A DNA stretch of 64,000 nucleotides from Xylaria sp. FL1777 (lineage: Eukaryota > Ascomycota > Sordariomycetes > Xylariales > Xylariaceae): the NCBI GenBank assembly GCA_022578965.1, contig MU400566.1, forward strand, positions 124,001 to 188,000, in the 5' to 3' direction. This document shows positions 48,310 to 61,384 of this stretch, one piece after another. Both the position numbers and the translations under genes were made by a program. Under the pieces are notes generated by a model. It ran no database searches and had not been told where the DNA came from. It worked only from the letters and a program-made list of their open reading frames with translations. How positions within the stretch are numbered: position 1 is the stretch's first letter; each line of letters begins with the position of its first letter.

Positions 48310-51300
48310 AAATCATACCCTCAGATACCCCGCCACCACCTTTAGCACTCGTCTGTGTCTTTTTCGCCGCGGTAGGAGCATGTCTTTAGCCTCCAGCGCT
48401 AACCTCTGGGTTTGTTGGGGGCCGAAGCTAGCAGGATGTCTTCATATTTCGAGATTGCGATGATTCGCACATCTCGATAATATTTATAATTAAAATACCT
48501 CCTCCGAAAATTGGAGATTGTTAATAGGAGAAGGAAAAAAAGAGCAAGACGCCGCGTATACTAGCAAATAAAAGGTTGAAAGTGATAATGTGCCATTCCG
48601 TCGCTCGCGAATGTGGAGTAGGAGATAAATCCCGTTGAATACCGGCTTCTTCCAGTGGTAGTTCAAGTATAAATTCGCGTCGCTCTGTGCCGAGGGAGGG
48701 ACAGGTACTGACTCAGCACCCCTTTATCGCCTCCGTGATCCCTTTCTGTACCAGTGCCTAAAAAGTCCTAGAACCCGGCTGTTCCGTTCGACTTAACTAA
48801 CGTTAATAGGACATGTAAAGCAAGGTAGCAGCCCGGATAAGTAATTCTCCGAGCTATCTTCTCGATATGATGAGTAATTTTTTTTTTTGGAGTATTGTAT
48901 ACCAAGCCATGTTCCAGCAGAAAATTCTCTTGAAACTTCTCGCAGTTTCGGGACACTTATAGAGCAGACCAAGGAGGGGAATCACAATTCCGACTAATAT
49001 AGTCGAAGACGCTGAAGAATTAGTTAGTTGCGCTACTGATGTCCCAGACGAAATAGATAGAACTAGCTAGCAATTTCCTGGTAGTCTGGAATGCCACATT
49101 GTCCCTCTCACCTTCACTTAAAGCCCTACGACGTTGTTTGAGGGTAAGGTGCTAAGCCGAGCTGAGTAGCGTGGCGTAGAGGGAGTGAGAGTGGGGATAA
49201 TAAATCATCAACTCGTTATTCCCCTCGTAGCAGTATAGACGAGTATGGTCTAGCGTGGGTAGATAGACACCTGAGGGAAGATAATGAGGGGTTTGGTACG
49301 AGGAAATATCCCAGACCAGGGTATGTCGCCATCACCTTGGGTCGTCCCAGGGCACTGGATACTACGACCACGGCATTGCATCTGCATGGACTCTGCATCA
49401 GGCAGACAAGGTACTTGAGCCTGGCTGTCGGGAACGTAATTCCGGTAGATACTTGTGGGGGATAGAAACCCGACGGTTCGGAACTTGAAGCGGGGAGAGT
49501 GAAACTCCGGGTAGGACCGGAGGTACGCTTACGTATCTGGTGTGTTGTTGTCAACGTCAAAATGCACGTGGGCAAACCATGAAAACTCACCTAGTCAATA
49601 CCAAAGCCCTCATATTTATAGCCGCATTAAGGGACATGGTGAAACATGCAAGAGAGGTTTAATATGTGGTCTCCTTAACCGCATCGCGTTTTTTATAAGG
49701 CTCAGTTGCATTGATGCTAACTTGCTGGGTGAACCATTTGTATATGAGGCACGTTGGGCACAGAAACGCCGGCGGACCACAGACATCTCGACTACGAAAG
49801 AGCCATGCCTTCTTCATTCTAGCGAAGAGCATTAGGCCTGGGAAATCGCCACTGCCACTTCATAGACCCTTGAAGAGCTTAAGAAGTAGTGCCATTTTGA
49901 AGACACAGCCCCTTTTCTCATCCCTGGGAAAGGCAAGTACTGGCGAAAGCGATATGAACCCCCACCCTTTGTTGAGATGAAGGAGAAGTAATAGAAGCTA
50001 TCCTACGATGACTGACGAGTCACAACGCAGAAACAGCGAGATGGACCAATGCTTAGATGCTGGGAGCGGACATAGGGGCTGCGACTCCCTTCATGGGGCT
50101 GAACCGTAATCAGATACCCAAATGAGCCGCAATTTGCCACATAGGAGAGCATCGTGTGTAAATCAAATCATTGGTCTCTCTATTCAAGTGGCGATGTCAG
50201 ACGCGGAGAATCGAGACGACTTGGAAGGTAGTACGGTGTCGAGTGGGCGGTCACCGCTCTGAACTTGACAGGATATTGAAACATACGGTTGAAATGGTGT
50301 TGCAACCCGCACAGCCGCAACCAACCTGGTGATGCCATATTTCGAGCCTGAAACCGTGGCAACAAAGTCATATATCTGATGCAACAGTGACTTTGCCTCA
50401 ACGGAGACAACGGCCGAATTCACCGCTTATGATATTCAAGCTTAATAGGCCTTAACTTGCTACCTGGGCTTATTGATGCCTACTCGCTGCTTATGTATAC
50501 TAGTTAGCATTGCTTTGTGCATCAAACTACTGTAGACTAGCGCAGAGGTCATAGACTGGCATACCAAGTGAAGATGGACGGCTGGCGTGGCATATTCCAT
50601 CGCCTTGGGAGACCAAGACTTGACGTAAAGGCGTTAAGACGAACGGTATCCATTATTTGGAGCACACATCGTGCCTCGGTCTCGGTCTCGGCGATCCCTA
50701 GATAACCCTAGCATAGTTCGGCGGGAGAGGCTGACACGTATGCATAGTATTCCCCGTTGGTGAGAAAGCACCTCGTAAGCTGCATCGTCCTTGTGGCAAA
50801 AACGCGAGCGTGCGATTGTTTGCATACGTGATTCAGTTGCATACCTTTCCCACTTGCTGGTGGCAGAAGGTTAGGAACTGCTTACTGCCACGATGTAACC
50901 TAGATTAGTATCTCGGTGCGGCATTTGCCATTACGTTATGTTATCTCTGTGGCGCAATCATTATATGATGCTGCAAAATAAAAGGACTGAAGAGCGAAAT
51001 ATGATATAATATGGTTACAAGGTAGGTATGTGATTATCGAGCCCATTTCAAAGACACGGAATGCTGAAACTAGGTACAATTGACATTGTTTGTCATCGGA
51101 GCTAGCTGGCGGGCCTATTGCCTGAAATAGATTACTAAGAAGATCTACACTAGGTGAAGTAGATACAGTACGCTACCTACGTCGGCAAATGGTAAATACA
51201 ATAACTTACACTAGATAAAAATTCATGGTCCGCTACTACTCAAAGAAGCTAGTGGCTCTACGCCCCCAAGCTAACGCCTTATAACTTTCTTACCTAGGTG

Positions 51301-52549
51301 TGATACACTATCTAGGTAAGCTTAACTAATCTCGTGATCTGTGCGGAAATATTTCGGCATGGTAGGCAACAAATATACAAGAGAACCGTGATTCTTCAAG
51401 CTATAACACATTGAAATGTAAAGTATATCTACCTAGACTATATTCGAGAGTAGAGGAGCGCCATGTGACCATAGATATACAAATACATATACTTACAGGT
51501 ACCTGCAGATATAGGAGCAAAATGTCTGACTGAAGAAGTAAGCGCATTCTAAACACGTGGACCACGCTACTGAGATAAAGCCCATAATTAACCGTTGCAA
51601 GGGTACGTATGCCTACCTAAGGAGGTACCTAACCTAAGCACACTACCTAGAACAGGCACAGAAGGAATTACGGGCGCTTAGAGAGCATGACAACAGATTG
51701 GGGATCCTTCTAGACTACCTAGGTAGATACCTAACTTTGTAGGTAGGTAGGTAGGTAAGGTATGGAGACCATGTAAGTACTCACTACCATATTCTCACCT
51801 CACCTACAGAAGTACAGTACACGGTAGGAAGCCGGGTGCATAAAATACCCGCACCGCCTGGGCAATCCCACCGTGCCCAAAAAACACGCGATTCCGGCCA
51901 CTATGTCATCGCCGCGAGCCATTTCAGCCCTATGTAGCAGATTTATCAGCTATGCCGAGGCGCGCTGTCCACACGCTGATCTACGCATACGTCAGTACAA
52001 GAATGCCGACGGGAACCAGCAATGTTCCGCAGTAAGAAATCCATCAAATACCAAGAGACCGCTGCGTCTCGAGCTAGGCCATACCAAGCCTACTGCTATC
52101 CAACAGCAAATGGCCGAGAAGAAAAAAAGAGAAAATAAAGGAAATCGCATCTCATCTGTAACTGGTTCGATGGAATCTGCAGGGATTCGTATGGGAGTCA
52201 ACATTTGGCGACGCCTCGGTAGGACCCGTTCGAGAAGGGCCACACCATGACCACCCCCGAGTTGATCCCATGTTACATCGTCGATCCAATTCGACAACCA
52301 CTCCTCAGCAAAGATGCGACCCACAGTGATAATATGCTATAAGGTACCTAGGGTCCCGGGCAGAGAGCTTCGCGAAATCGTACTGCCCCTGGACTACCCT
52401 TAGAGAGCGTCGTAGATCGACTGACGATTCATATAGATATAGACCAACAGTCACATTGTCAAGTTCTGCATTCTTTGGCGTTATCTAGAAGCGAGCGATA
52501 CCCCTTCACTTCATTTTCTCCTTCAACTGATCAACTTAGTCTTTCTGAT
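48310..52549. other. 4.2 kb gene-poor region
   Basis: No supportable gene. Simple repeats include TAGG units at 51738-51759 and many CCTAGGTA-like motifs between 51100 and 51760. The final few hundred bases should hold the promoter of the downstream regulator. Confidence 0.55.
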
Positions 52550-54949
52550 ATGAATTATACAAGGAAGCGTATGACCTCTTCAGCCTGTTTTGTTGCTCTC
52601 ATCAGCACTTACTGATACTTGTCATAGGTGCTCTTCTTGCTTGCGACTTCTGCCGGTTAGTATACTATCTCTTAAGAACTTATCTCTGGTACCTATATGA
52701 AATGGATAATAACTTACTAACGTGGCCAATGTATTGCAGGCATCGCAAACGAAAATGTGACGGAAAGAAACCTTGCTTCACATGTAAAGAGTCCAACGCT
52801 GATTGTGTCTATCAAGAACTCCCCTCTGACAGGTATGTTAATATCTCTCCACGTCTACGGAGAAAAGGATTCTTTCCTGATTACTAAGTTTTGTCTTATA
52901 GAATTGAAGAGAGCGGCCCAGCTGCTGTCATAGACCGTCTTAGTAGGATCGAAGCTCTCCTAGAGCAGCAGAGCCAACAGATATACCAGCTGAATATACG
53001 GCCAAGTCAAAGCCCGTACCCTACAAGCCAGTCAGACCATCAATCAGAGAAGCAGACGGATTTTTTCATGGGATTGCCTACAGGTTTAGATACATCACTG
53101 GAGACGTCGCCATTTCTCATCCCCAAAAATCATGCGGCTTTAGCCACAACGCTCCTGGCTTTTCCACAAATTCGAGACGTCATCGGAGAATATCCACGCG
53201 ACTATTTTTTCCAGGTTGAAGAGCGATTGCCTTTGCCTGGGGTGCTCGAGCGAATCCATGACGGGCCATTAACATGGCCGTTACTTGATGCCGCCACTAG
53301 TGAGTAACCGCATCAGTCATCCTGCCCCTAAAATATTCGAGCAATGCTGCAGTAATATCCTGTTCTGGCTAGACTCTTATTTCATGTCCCCGCATTTCCC
53401 GCCATTTCTCCCCCAAATCCTTGCATACCCTGCCGAAAAGGGAAATTACTGAACTAATACTTCTGAACCTCGTAGTGGACATTCTCGCTGCAAGTTATTT
53501 CCAACATGTGCATCCACATCAGCCACTTTTCACCCCACGGACGTTCAGATCATGGCAGATGAGATTGTTAGATCAAGATCTTGATGATGCCACGACCTCC
53601 ATATGTCTGTGTGTCTACGCCCTGGGTGCTTTAACGTCGGCTCAGAACGGCCAGAAAGCCCCTGAGACACTTGGACTCGAATACTTCCAACCAGCCCTCA
53701 AGATGATCATTCGTGACTTACTCTGGGAGTTTCGCCCAAGCATATCAATGTGCCAGGCATTACTGCTGGCGTCTTCATATTTTGCCCATTTGGGAAGACC
53801 ACGTAAGTCAATTAAGAGTAGAGTCCTAGACATCATATGGTTCCGATACTCTTATATTTTACCTCATAAACTATTTACTAACTATTTATGTCCACAGTCC
53901 ATAGTTTGAGAATGGGCCATTTCGCGTCCCGGCTATTTCTTAACATTTCCGAAAGGCATGACTGGCTCCCTATTGTACATCATACTAAGAAAATTGAGCT
54001 GATAAAAGTTGCAGCCGACAAAACGGTCTCACACATGCGGAGTTTGATGATGAGGGGGTGCGAGTATATTGGCAATGCTTCATGGTTGAATGGTAATTCA
54101 CTTTCTTTGGTCTATGGAATATTCAAACAAACCGCTAATGACTAGCGATCAAGCGACGGAGTTGCTGAAATCGATGCATCTCGCAGTGGGATTGAACCAT
54201 TGGGAGATACGATGCCTTTACCTCAAAGTTTGGAGTCGTCCGACGACAGGAACCACATTTATTCGATTGCTGAACACGCAATCAGGCGGCTGTTCAATCG
54301 CATTCTCAGCGCCCTCTACAACCCCGATAGTACTCATCGATACTCGACTCTCCCACCGGACCCAGTTCGTATTTGGCAGAGATTGGGACTTCCCAAGTTA
54401 TTGTCACTCAGTGCCGAACTTAATAGGCAGTTAGAACAATGGTATCGGTCGATTCCGGAATACCTTAGGTTCCCAAAAGGTACGGATCCTCTGCCAAACG
54501 ATCGTTCCCGTGTCCTACGAATACGATATTACATGGCAAGACACTTAATCTACCGCCCATTCCTGTTACAAACCGTTGCCAGGCAGCAGGAGGGTCGATC
54601 ATCACCACTCTCACCCTTACCGGAGTCGGACCCTTTCAATTTGCCAGTACCCGTGGCCATGGAAAGGTGCGAAACTTGTATTGACTCATGCGTGAAGTAC
54701 CTTCAAAATGCAGTAGATATGATTGACAAGAGGTCGCCATATTTGTGGATGTTCGCACAGCACTGCATGGCCGCCCTTGTAATTCTTTGGTTGGCGGAGA
54801 GTTCAGCACGCTTAAGTCACCTCGTACCGGCAATGCAACCAATCCAAAATGTCGTCCTAGATAGGCTACGCCAATGGGCAGTTGAGAACTCAAGCTTCGA
54901 CGCCGAAGTCAGAATCATGGAAAATTTAGTGTTCTCAGATAGGGGTTGA
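52550..54949 (+). CDS. Zn2Cys6 transcription factor with fungal middle-homology domain
   Basis: Eight exons: 52550-52568, 52628-52655, 52740-52832, 52902-53299, 53476-53802, 53898-53955, 54015-54092 and 54154-54949, giving 598 residues, all in phase. The start MNYTRKRALLACDFC is rebuilt from two tiny exons (19 and 28 nt). Zinc ligands are Cys12, 15, 22, 28, 31 and 38, followed by a short coiled-coil dimerisation stretch (about 55-75, DRLSRIEALLEQQSQQI). The regulatory domain shows ASYFQHVHPHQPLF, GRPLHSLRMGHFASR, YWQCFMVECD and RSGIEPLGDTMPLP, the expected landmarks of the fungal-specific transcription factor domain. Intron 6 (53956-54014) needs a GC donor (AAAG|GCATGA) to keep family spacing and phase; a GT alternative eight codons earlier shortens the domain. 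It is a predicted nuclear regulator with unknown targets. No enzyme gene is adjacent to suggest a cluster. Confidence 0.8.
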
Positions 54950-57900
54950 GTCGAACAGAGGTTCAAACCCCGATGTTATTTGTACACCACTCGAAGCCCA
55001 GGAATGAGCATGCTGGACATGCACATTTTTAAAAACAAAAAAAAAAACAAAAAAGAACATCAGAAAACGAAAACGAATATAAGTTTATCCCGGAATCTTC
55101 CGCACCGAGCTTCCTAGCCAAGTTGATGCGATTCCCGATAAACTCGACGTCATTGTAGGAGCTGAGCGAGTGGTTACATCAAGCCCCAGCATACATGCAT
55201 TCAGCTACAAACACTACGTAGGAAACGGGACTGGTCCGTATGTCACATTCAATTTAGTCGGTGAGCAGGGGTAAATGATAGGGCACAACGGTTAAGAATA
55301 CCTACCACAGCGTTGGGACCCATTTGCTTCCGCATTTGCTTGCACAGTTGCATGCATACTGACTTCAAAATTTATTGGTGCGCCTTTTCCCAGGCCCCAT
55401 TGAGATACAACATGACACCACTTTAAATTTATTCGATGCATCGTTGTACCCTTCTAGAAGCCATGGATACTGGCCTGCAGCTCACGGCACTCGCTGGTCA
55501 GTTGTCGTCCGAGTCGCGATATCGCGGGTTTCTCTATAGGATGCCGAGATCAAAGACCGATAACAAGCTTGGGGTTGAATCGCAAGATTTACGGAGTGCA
55601 CCGCGCCCCAATAGTTCTCATTTGGAATACTTGGCAAGAGACTTTCTGTGTAATGTTCGAAGTTGTATTCGGCCTATGGAACATCAATCGGGGTAGGCGA
55701 TAGGCTAAGTACCCCCGGCATGGCGGAGACTCACCAAACCGGGTCAACTTTTTCACACCTAATTTATAAACCACTTCAGGTTGTACGATAAGGATTCCTG
55801 GATCGTATCCATGACCCTGAAGTTGACGTGTGGCTTGTTTGCGTCACATCGATCTGCAGAGGTTCTTACCGCCTTCGCATATACTACTTACCCAATGTCT
55901 TCATATACTACGTTTTACCGACTTCGGCGGAAGCAGCCCAGTTGCTCATGGAACACAGTCAAACATGATGCGGTAAGCCTAAATCAGAATTATTCTATTA
56001 ATTGCGAAAAAGATGCTGACAACATGACCTGAGCCAATTGCAAATCACCGAAGATTCCTTCAGCTAGTAGTTCGTTGTGGATCATGCATAAAGCACTGAA
56101 GTATGGCACAGGATGACCACTTCTATTGCCTTGGTACGCTGGTTAAAGTCTCACCAATCGATCCCATGGGGCCAGCCGAGGTTTTAAAGTCCATAGCGGA
56201 CCTTTTGGCAGATCGTCTATCAACTGTTTTCGGATAACCGGATGACATATTTGCCTCTAGACTATATGCTACAAACTAACTGAACCGTTGATATAGGGCG
56301 CAAGATACAAGCCTCAAAGCAGTGTAGACGCATGTGACCTCACGATCGAAAGTCCCCCTACCACCTTCGGATATAGCATCAGCACCAGGCTCGATAGGAG
56401 ATATAATTGACCGGGGTGGCAATTCGAGGCGCAGGTCTTCCACGACGTTCATGACGGCATAATGTCAACCTGTCCAGAATTAGGCAGAGATAAGGACCGA
56501 GTAGTCTTACCTGTACCACCCCTTTTCGAACCGAGAGCTAACTGAGGTGGGAGCGTCACCGTAATGGCAGGCAACAAATATGTCCAGACTTCCCATACGA
56601 TCCGATTTGAGCGTGAACGACGCTTGATGACACAGACAACACGATATTCTTGCCACAACAGGCAACGAGTATCTATGAATACATCCGTGCGGTAGCGTTA
56701 TCCGGTCTTCATCTCGTCACTGTCATTGAGGCGGGCCATCCGCCTGCCAATGATGTCTAGCATGGTCTGTCCATCCCTAGCAGACCAGCAAACGGCCAAT
56801 TTAACAGTGATCTCCTTAATTATAACCTTCCATGTACCCCCGTCAAGGCTCTCTTAGAATAAGGCTGATACAATTGCTATAGGAATCCAGATTTCATGCG
56901 CTTGCGGTACATGCTATTTGCTACCATGCGTCAGTAGGATCTGTTATAGCGCGTACCAGGGGGCATAAGCCTGTCTAAGCCCGTGGGCGGTTGATTAAGT
57001 TGATGCCGGGGATGTATCCCCTTTCGACCATAACAGTATCCTAGTAGAGGGGGAGTTCGCCACTACGAAATGTCGTCTGGCTCTATTCCATTCGCTGCTC
57101 TTCATGCACAGAAATAAGATGGTGAGTCTGGATGACTGGATCTCCAAATCCTGAGTCACGATATCGCAAACTTGGACCCAAATAGACGGCCAAGAAAACC
57201 TGTTATGCAGAGGATCCTCATGAGCTCAAGGAGGCGGTGTAAGCTTTTCTCCTTGACTCAGACGTGTATCCTATGGGTCGAAGCCCAACATGGAGTCAAG
57301 CTGCAACAAGGATTCGACAGTTCTCACATCCAACATGCGGGAATATCACCTACGTGTATGCGTTGAGACCTCCCCCATGACCTATGATACTTGTCTTCGC
57401 CACCAGAGTAAGCGAAATCCTAATAGTAGCCAGGTGGAAATACCACGGGATTTTCATCTCACTTTACTCAGGGGCGTAGCAAGAACATAGAGGCAACACG
57501 CAGAATACATGCAAGAGACGGACTCTAGTGGCTGGGGATCATTCCAGTGGATGTGGACTAGGTGCGAATCATATCACATCTGATTGGAATAGATAGATAC
57601 GTCCATAGAGAGAAATACACACTGCATGAAATTTATGCTCTCCAGTTCCCCATCCCTCCCTCCCTCTCTAATCATGGGAGGCCAAGTGGGCTCGGGGAAC
57701 GGGAAGGTAATAGCACACAGGTCACTTGCAGAAACGAAAAGTGATCGTAGGCTTGCTACTCTACACTCGCACCACACTCTCTCCCTGCCTCTGCCTCTGC
57801 CTCTGCCTCCCGTTCTATGTACCATAACCCATCCCCTGACGCAACCTCTCCTCTCCTCTCTGCCATCGACACGTCACGCCAACCTGCCGCCTACCCTTGC

Positions 57901-59956
57901 TTACTCTACATGCTCGTCTCGTAGCATCATCCCTCCCTCTCTCCCTCCCTGCTTTCTCCAGAGAAATGAATGTGGTAGCGACACGGGAAATATCTATCTG
58001 TCTGTCTGTTTCTCCGCCTCTCTTCACGGCCTAATTCCCCGGCCGGATCATTTCCCCGTCGGCGAAATATCAGCTTCGCTTCGCATTAGCTCGAGATGGT
58101 ATCTATTGAGGTGGCATGTGTACCTGGGATGAGCTAATCATAGCAGCAGGACAGGGCGGAACTGGACAAAGCAGATATTTGTCGTGTTTCTTGTAGCCCC
58201 CCCCTTTTGGAGGATCGGTGCCGTGGACATGCATGTGTGGTGGATGTGCAGGATGAAATGTGCAGGATGAACTAGACTAAACTTTCTATCCAATGCTAGC
58301 ATAAGCAAAGGTGATTTGATACATGAAGCTGTAAGCCAACGCGTTGAAGGGCGTGGTTGGACCAGTGAGGTAGTTGCTCTATATTTACGCGTGTACATGT
58401 GCGTACAGTAGGACAAAGATACGATATACTATGTATATCATGGATAAACTGTAATGTATAGCTCGCTCTCTTGGAATATTCCGTGCCAGCCTCACGATAT
58501 GAAAAGGGGTTGCGCTGTTATTCTTAGAAATCATCAACGAGAGAAAATATACACAAATACCACCACTGAGTTCTGTGTATGACTTTAAACAAATAACATC
58601 TGAGAACATCTGTAGCCACGCAGGTAAGGCTTTAAAGCACTACTTTCAACCCAGATACGAATCCATCGTCGTGGAGATCGGGGCTACAAAGATCCCTTAG
58701 TAGTTACCTGCTTACCAATGCAAGAAGCATACCAAGTAGGCTGGCTATATAGGTCCATGACGCCGCCCCACACAACTGGATGCACAAGCAGGTTTTATGA
58801 GGCGAAACATAGGCCATGAAATCGTGCTCGTTCCTCGCTTACTCATATGAAACAGAACCAAGCGGGAGATTCCGTAGCGCTAAGAAACATATTAGTCCCG
58901 AGAAATATCGGCGATAAACCGTGTCTTACTGCACAGTCAGTATCTTGTCTTTTCGTGGTGTTGTTAATCCGTGGTTCGATTTATATCCTGGCTTCAGACA
59001 ACGCCTGCTCCAGCTTCTGTAGCCAAGAACATGGGTTTGACGATAAAGTTGTATAAGTCGAGCCACGGAGGTTAAATCAAGAAGGGTAAACAGACACATG
59101 TATCTTTGGAAAGAAACCACATCTTTTGTTCTTTGATATTAAATCTTCTTTCTTCCTTTTCCTTTCTTTATATTTTTTGTATGTATATATAGGAAAACCA
59201 TGGAAATAGATACATATATATATAAATCCAACACCTTGTCTACTAACTTACGAGAGAGAGCGTGCATGCCGAGCCGCCCGTCGATGTAAGGAGATGCTGA
59301 CAAGACGCTCTATACCATTACACTATACGACTAGACTAGTAGGCAGGTGTGTAGGCAGCTACGGCCTAGGCTATGTATATATATGGTAGCTACAGTGTTA
59401 GGACACTAGGTCCACTCCATCCCATCTACAACTGCAATACATTCACACAATGGCAAAGCCTGACAAGGTGTCAGGTACCTGACATTACGCCTTAGTGCCA
59501 GATCTACTCATGCAGAGAAACAAGCATAAGGTTTTGTTAACTTGATCTAATTCTAATCATAGATAGATGATAGATAGACATATGTAATACGCCCCATCAC
59601 GGTAAGAGTGAGTATTACCACATAAGCCTCAATTCAGCTGTTGTGGCTAATTCTTTTATTTATTTCGAAGACCAAACTATGTGAACAACAGCTTTCCCTG
59701 AAGCTGAGCCCGGCGTATAAATACACTATGTAATTGCATAAATTGGACGCATCACGCACTTTGGACCTTCCAATGACATGGATATGAAAGCCCATTTCTT
59801 CCAAACGCCGATCCAACCCCGAGCAATATTAAGCGGGATTGTGAATGCATTACCTCTCCTTCTCCCTGATAATTCGAACAACGTGATATCCACTTTACAA
59901 AGACCATACCAGACCAGATCGAGACTACGGAGAGCTCAGCATCACGAATATGTTTT
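54950..59956. other. 5 kb gene-poor region
   Basis: No intact gene. A possible decayed coding fragment at 55083-55538 is listed separately. A pyrimidine-rich block at 57640-57960 includes four CTGCCT units at about 57785-57809. T-rich and TATA-like tracts occur at 59140-59230. Longer frames here (168 codons at 57626-58132) merely translate the CT bias. Confidence 0.55.
55083..55538 (+). pseudogene. Possible decayed coding fragment, unknown family
   Basis: A frame without ATG is open from 55083 to a stop at 55272 and reads protein-like (FRTELPSQVDAIPDKLDVIV). A GTGAGC donor at 55261 and a ctgac...TTTTCCCAG acceptor at 55393 would join it in phase to a second open stretch (55394-55538) reading IEIQHDTTLNLFDASLYP, which then hits a stop. 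There is no start, no continuing exon and no family I recognise. It may be a relic or chance. Confidence 0.2.
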
Positions 59957-60882
59957 CTATTGTACGGTTCCGAATTCTAGCGCCTTGCCTTGGACTAATA
60001 GGCCGATGATGAGACCGAAAAGACCTAGGACTGAGCTGAAGATTTCGATGACGAGGATCTTGACGAAACTAGACGCAAAGGTTAGCTACGTAAGGAGGAT
60101 GATATACATAGGGGTTGCCGGAACATACAGCGTAGCGTCCGCGGCATCGGCCAGAGCGGCGCCACTGCCATTGATACCGACAGCGACACCACAGACGAGA
60201 TTGCAGCCTCCGACGGTCAAGCCAGCCCAGAAGAGCGCGAAGCCCGTGTAGTAGCTGTTGCCGTCGTAGAGGTTATCGCCGGAGGTGTACCCGACCTTGG
60301 AGGAGAAGACAATAGCCATGATGACACCGTAGATGGCGACGACCTCGCAGAAGATGATGGAGATCAGGTTCTTTGTTCGGATCCGTGGGGCCTTGACACC
60401 GGCGCCGAGGATCGATGAGCCCGTGATGAAGATACCCCTGAGACGGCAAATGGTTAGACTGTGAAGATGACGTCGATGGCAAAGGGGGCAGGATGGATAT
60501 GGATATGTATATATGCAAATCGAGGGCCGTACCATGCTGCTCCAACGACGGACAGACCTATGCACAGCGCGATTCCTGTACTGGCCCAGGCGTACGGCGA
60601 TACTGATTCGAGGAAAGCTCCGACCTATATGTGTACTTGTCAGGACGATGATGCGTCGAGGTTGGGATTGTGGAATTGGAGGTCTCGTTGCGCACGTTGA
60701 AGGATTCACCGCTGCCGGTAAATAACATATCTAGAGAGTACAGGGTTAGTAAGAAACAAAACACTCGGTCACTATACGAAAGGGAAAGTCGCTATGAGAT
60801 GATTGCACATACACAATCCCACGACGGTCAGGAAGGACGTGAGACCTCCCACGCCATACGAGTTGTAACCGTAGCCGCCCAT
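59957..60882 (-). CDS. VMA16: V-type H+-ATPase proteolipid subunit c''
   Basis: Subunit of the membrane V0 rotor ring of the vacuolar proton pump. Five exons on the minus strand: 60882-60813, 60730-60696, 60624-60533, 60437-60129 and 60068-59957, giving 205 residues, normal length. It is almost entirely transmembrane helices. Landmarks: [52 protein letters not shown], then [19 protein letters not shown] with the conserved proton-carrying Glu97, and a last helix [20 protein letters not shown]. Intron sizes are 82, 71, 95 and 60 bp, all GT-AG. All junctions rebuild conserved family sequence. It diverges from ARC1 with 502 bp between starts. Confidence 0.95.
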
Positions 60883-61384
60883 TTTGATGGTCTGGGGGCG
60901 TATCGAGACGGCAAGGCAGGCGAAGGGTAGCGGGGCGTGCACGTCAAGTCAGCTCGATGCGGGCGCCGTCGGGATCGGTCGATGTCGTGGAAGTGCGCGT
61001 GGTGGGTTATAATTTAGGCTACGCTTTTCTGAAGCTTCATTGAGCAAGCTCCCGAGATGGAGGTTCGCGGGTGCAGGGTCCACCGTGTCCAGCCACATCC
61101 ATTCAATCAATTCACGACTGAGCTGTGGCTTATTCGGGTTGTGGCAGTGCGTGCATGCTACGGGGGTCCACTATAAATTTATGGCGGACGCTACCCGGCA
61201 GATGCCCTAGTGAGTCAATGGAGGGGCATTTTCATCCCTTCAAAAATTCAATTGGACTGGACTAGACCCCTCCCTCCTTCATGTCGCATGTTGTCAATAA
61301 TCTAAAACTCCAGCCGTCAAACTGTCTCTCTACCGCACCATTCGCCCTCTGTCAAGAGGTGTTGCCACGCTAAGAAACCTAACC
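60883..61384. promoter_or_regulatory. Divergent promoter region VMA16 / ARC1
   Basis: A 502-bp interval between two divergent housekeeping start codons, so it carries both promoters and leaders. TATAAATTTAT lies at about 61171-61181. I cannot assign individual factor sites. Confidence 0.6.

Noticed and set aside
54949..54985. GGTTCAAACCCC, like a tRNA B box
   Set aside because: The T-stem does not pair and there is no A box upstream at a suitable distance.
57626..58132. 168-codon plus-strand frame
   Set aside because: Lies in a pyrimidine-rich region; Pro/Leu/Ser repeats reflect base bias only.
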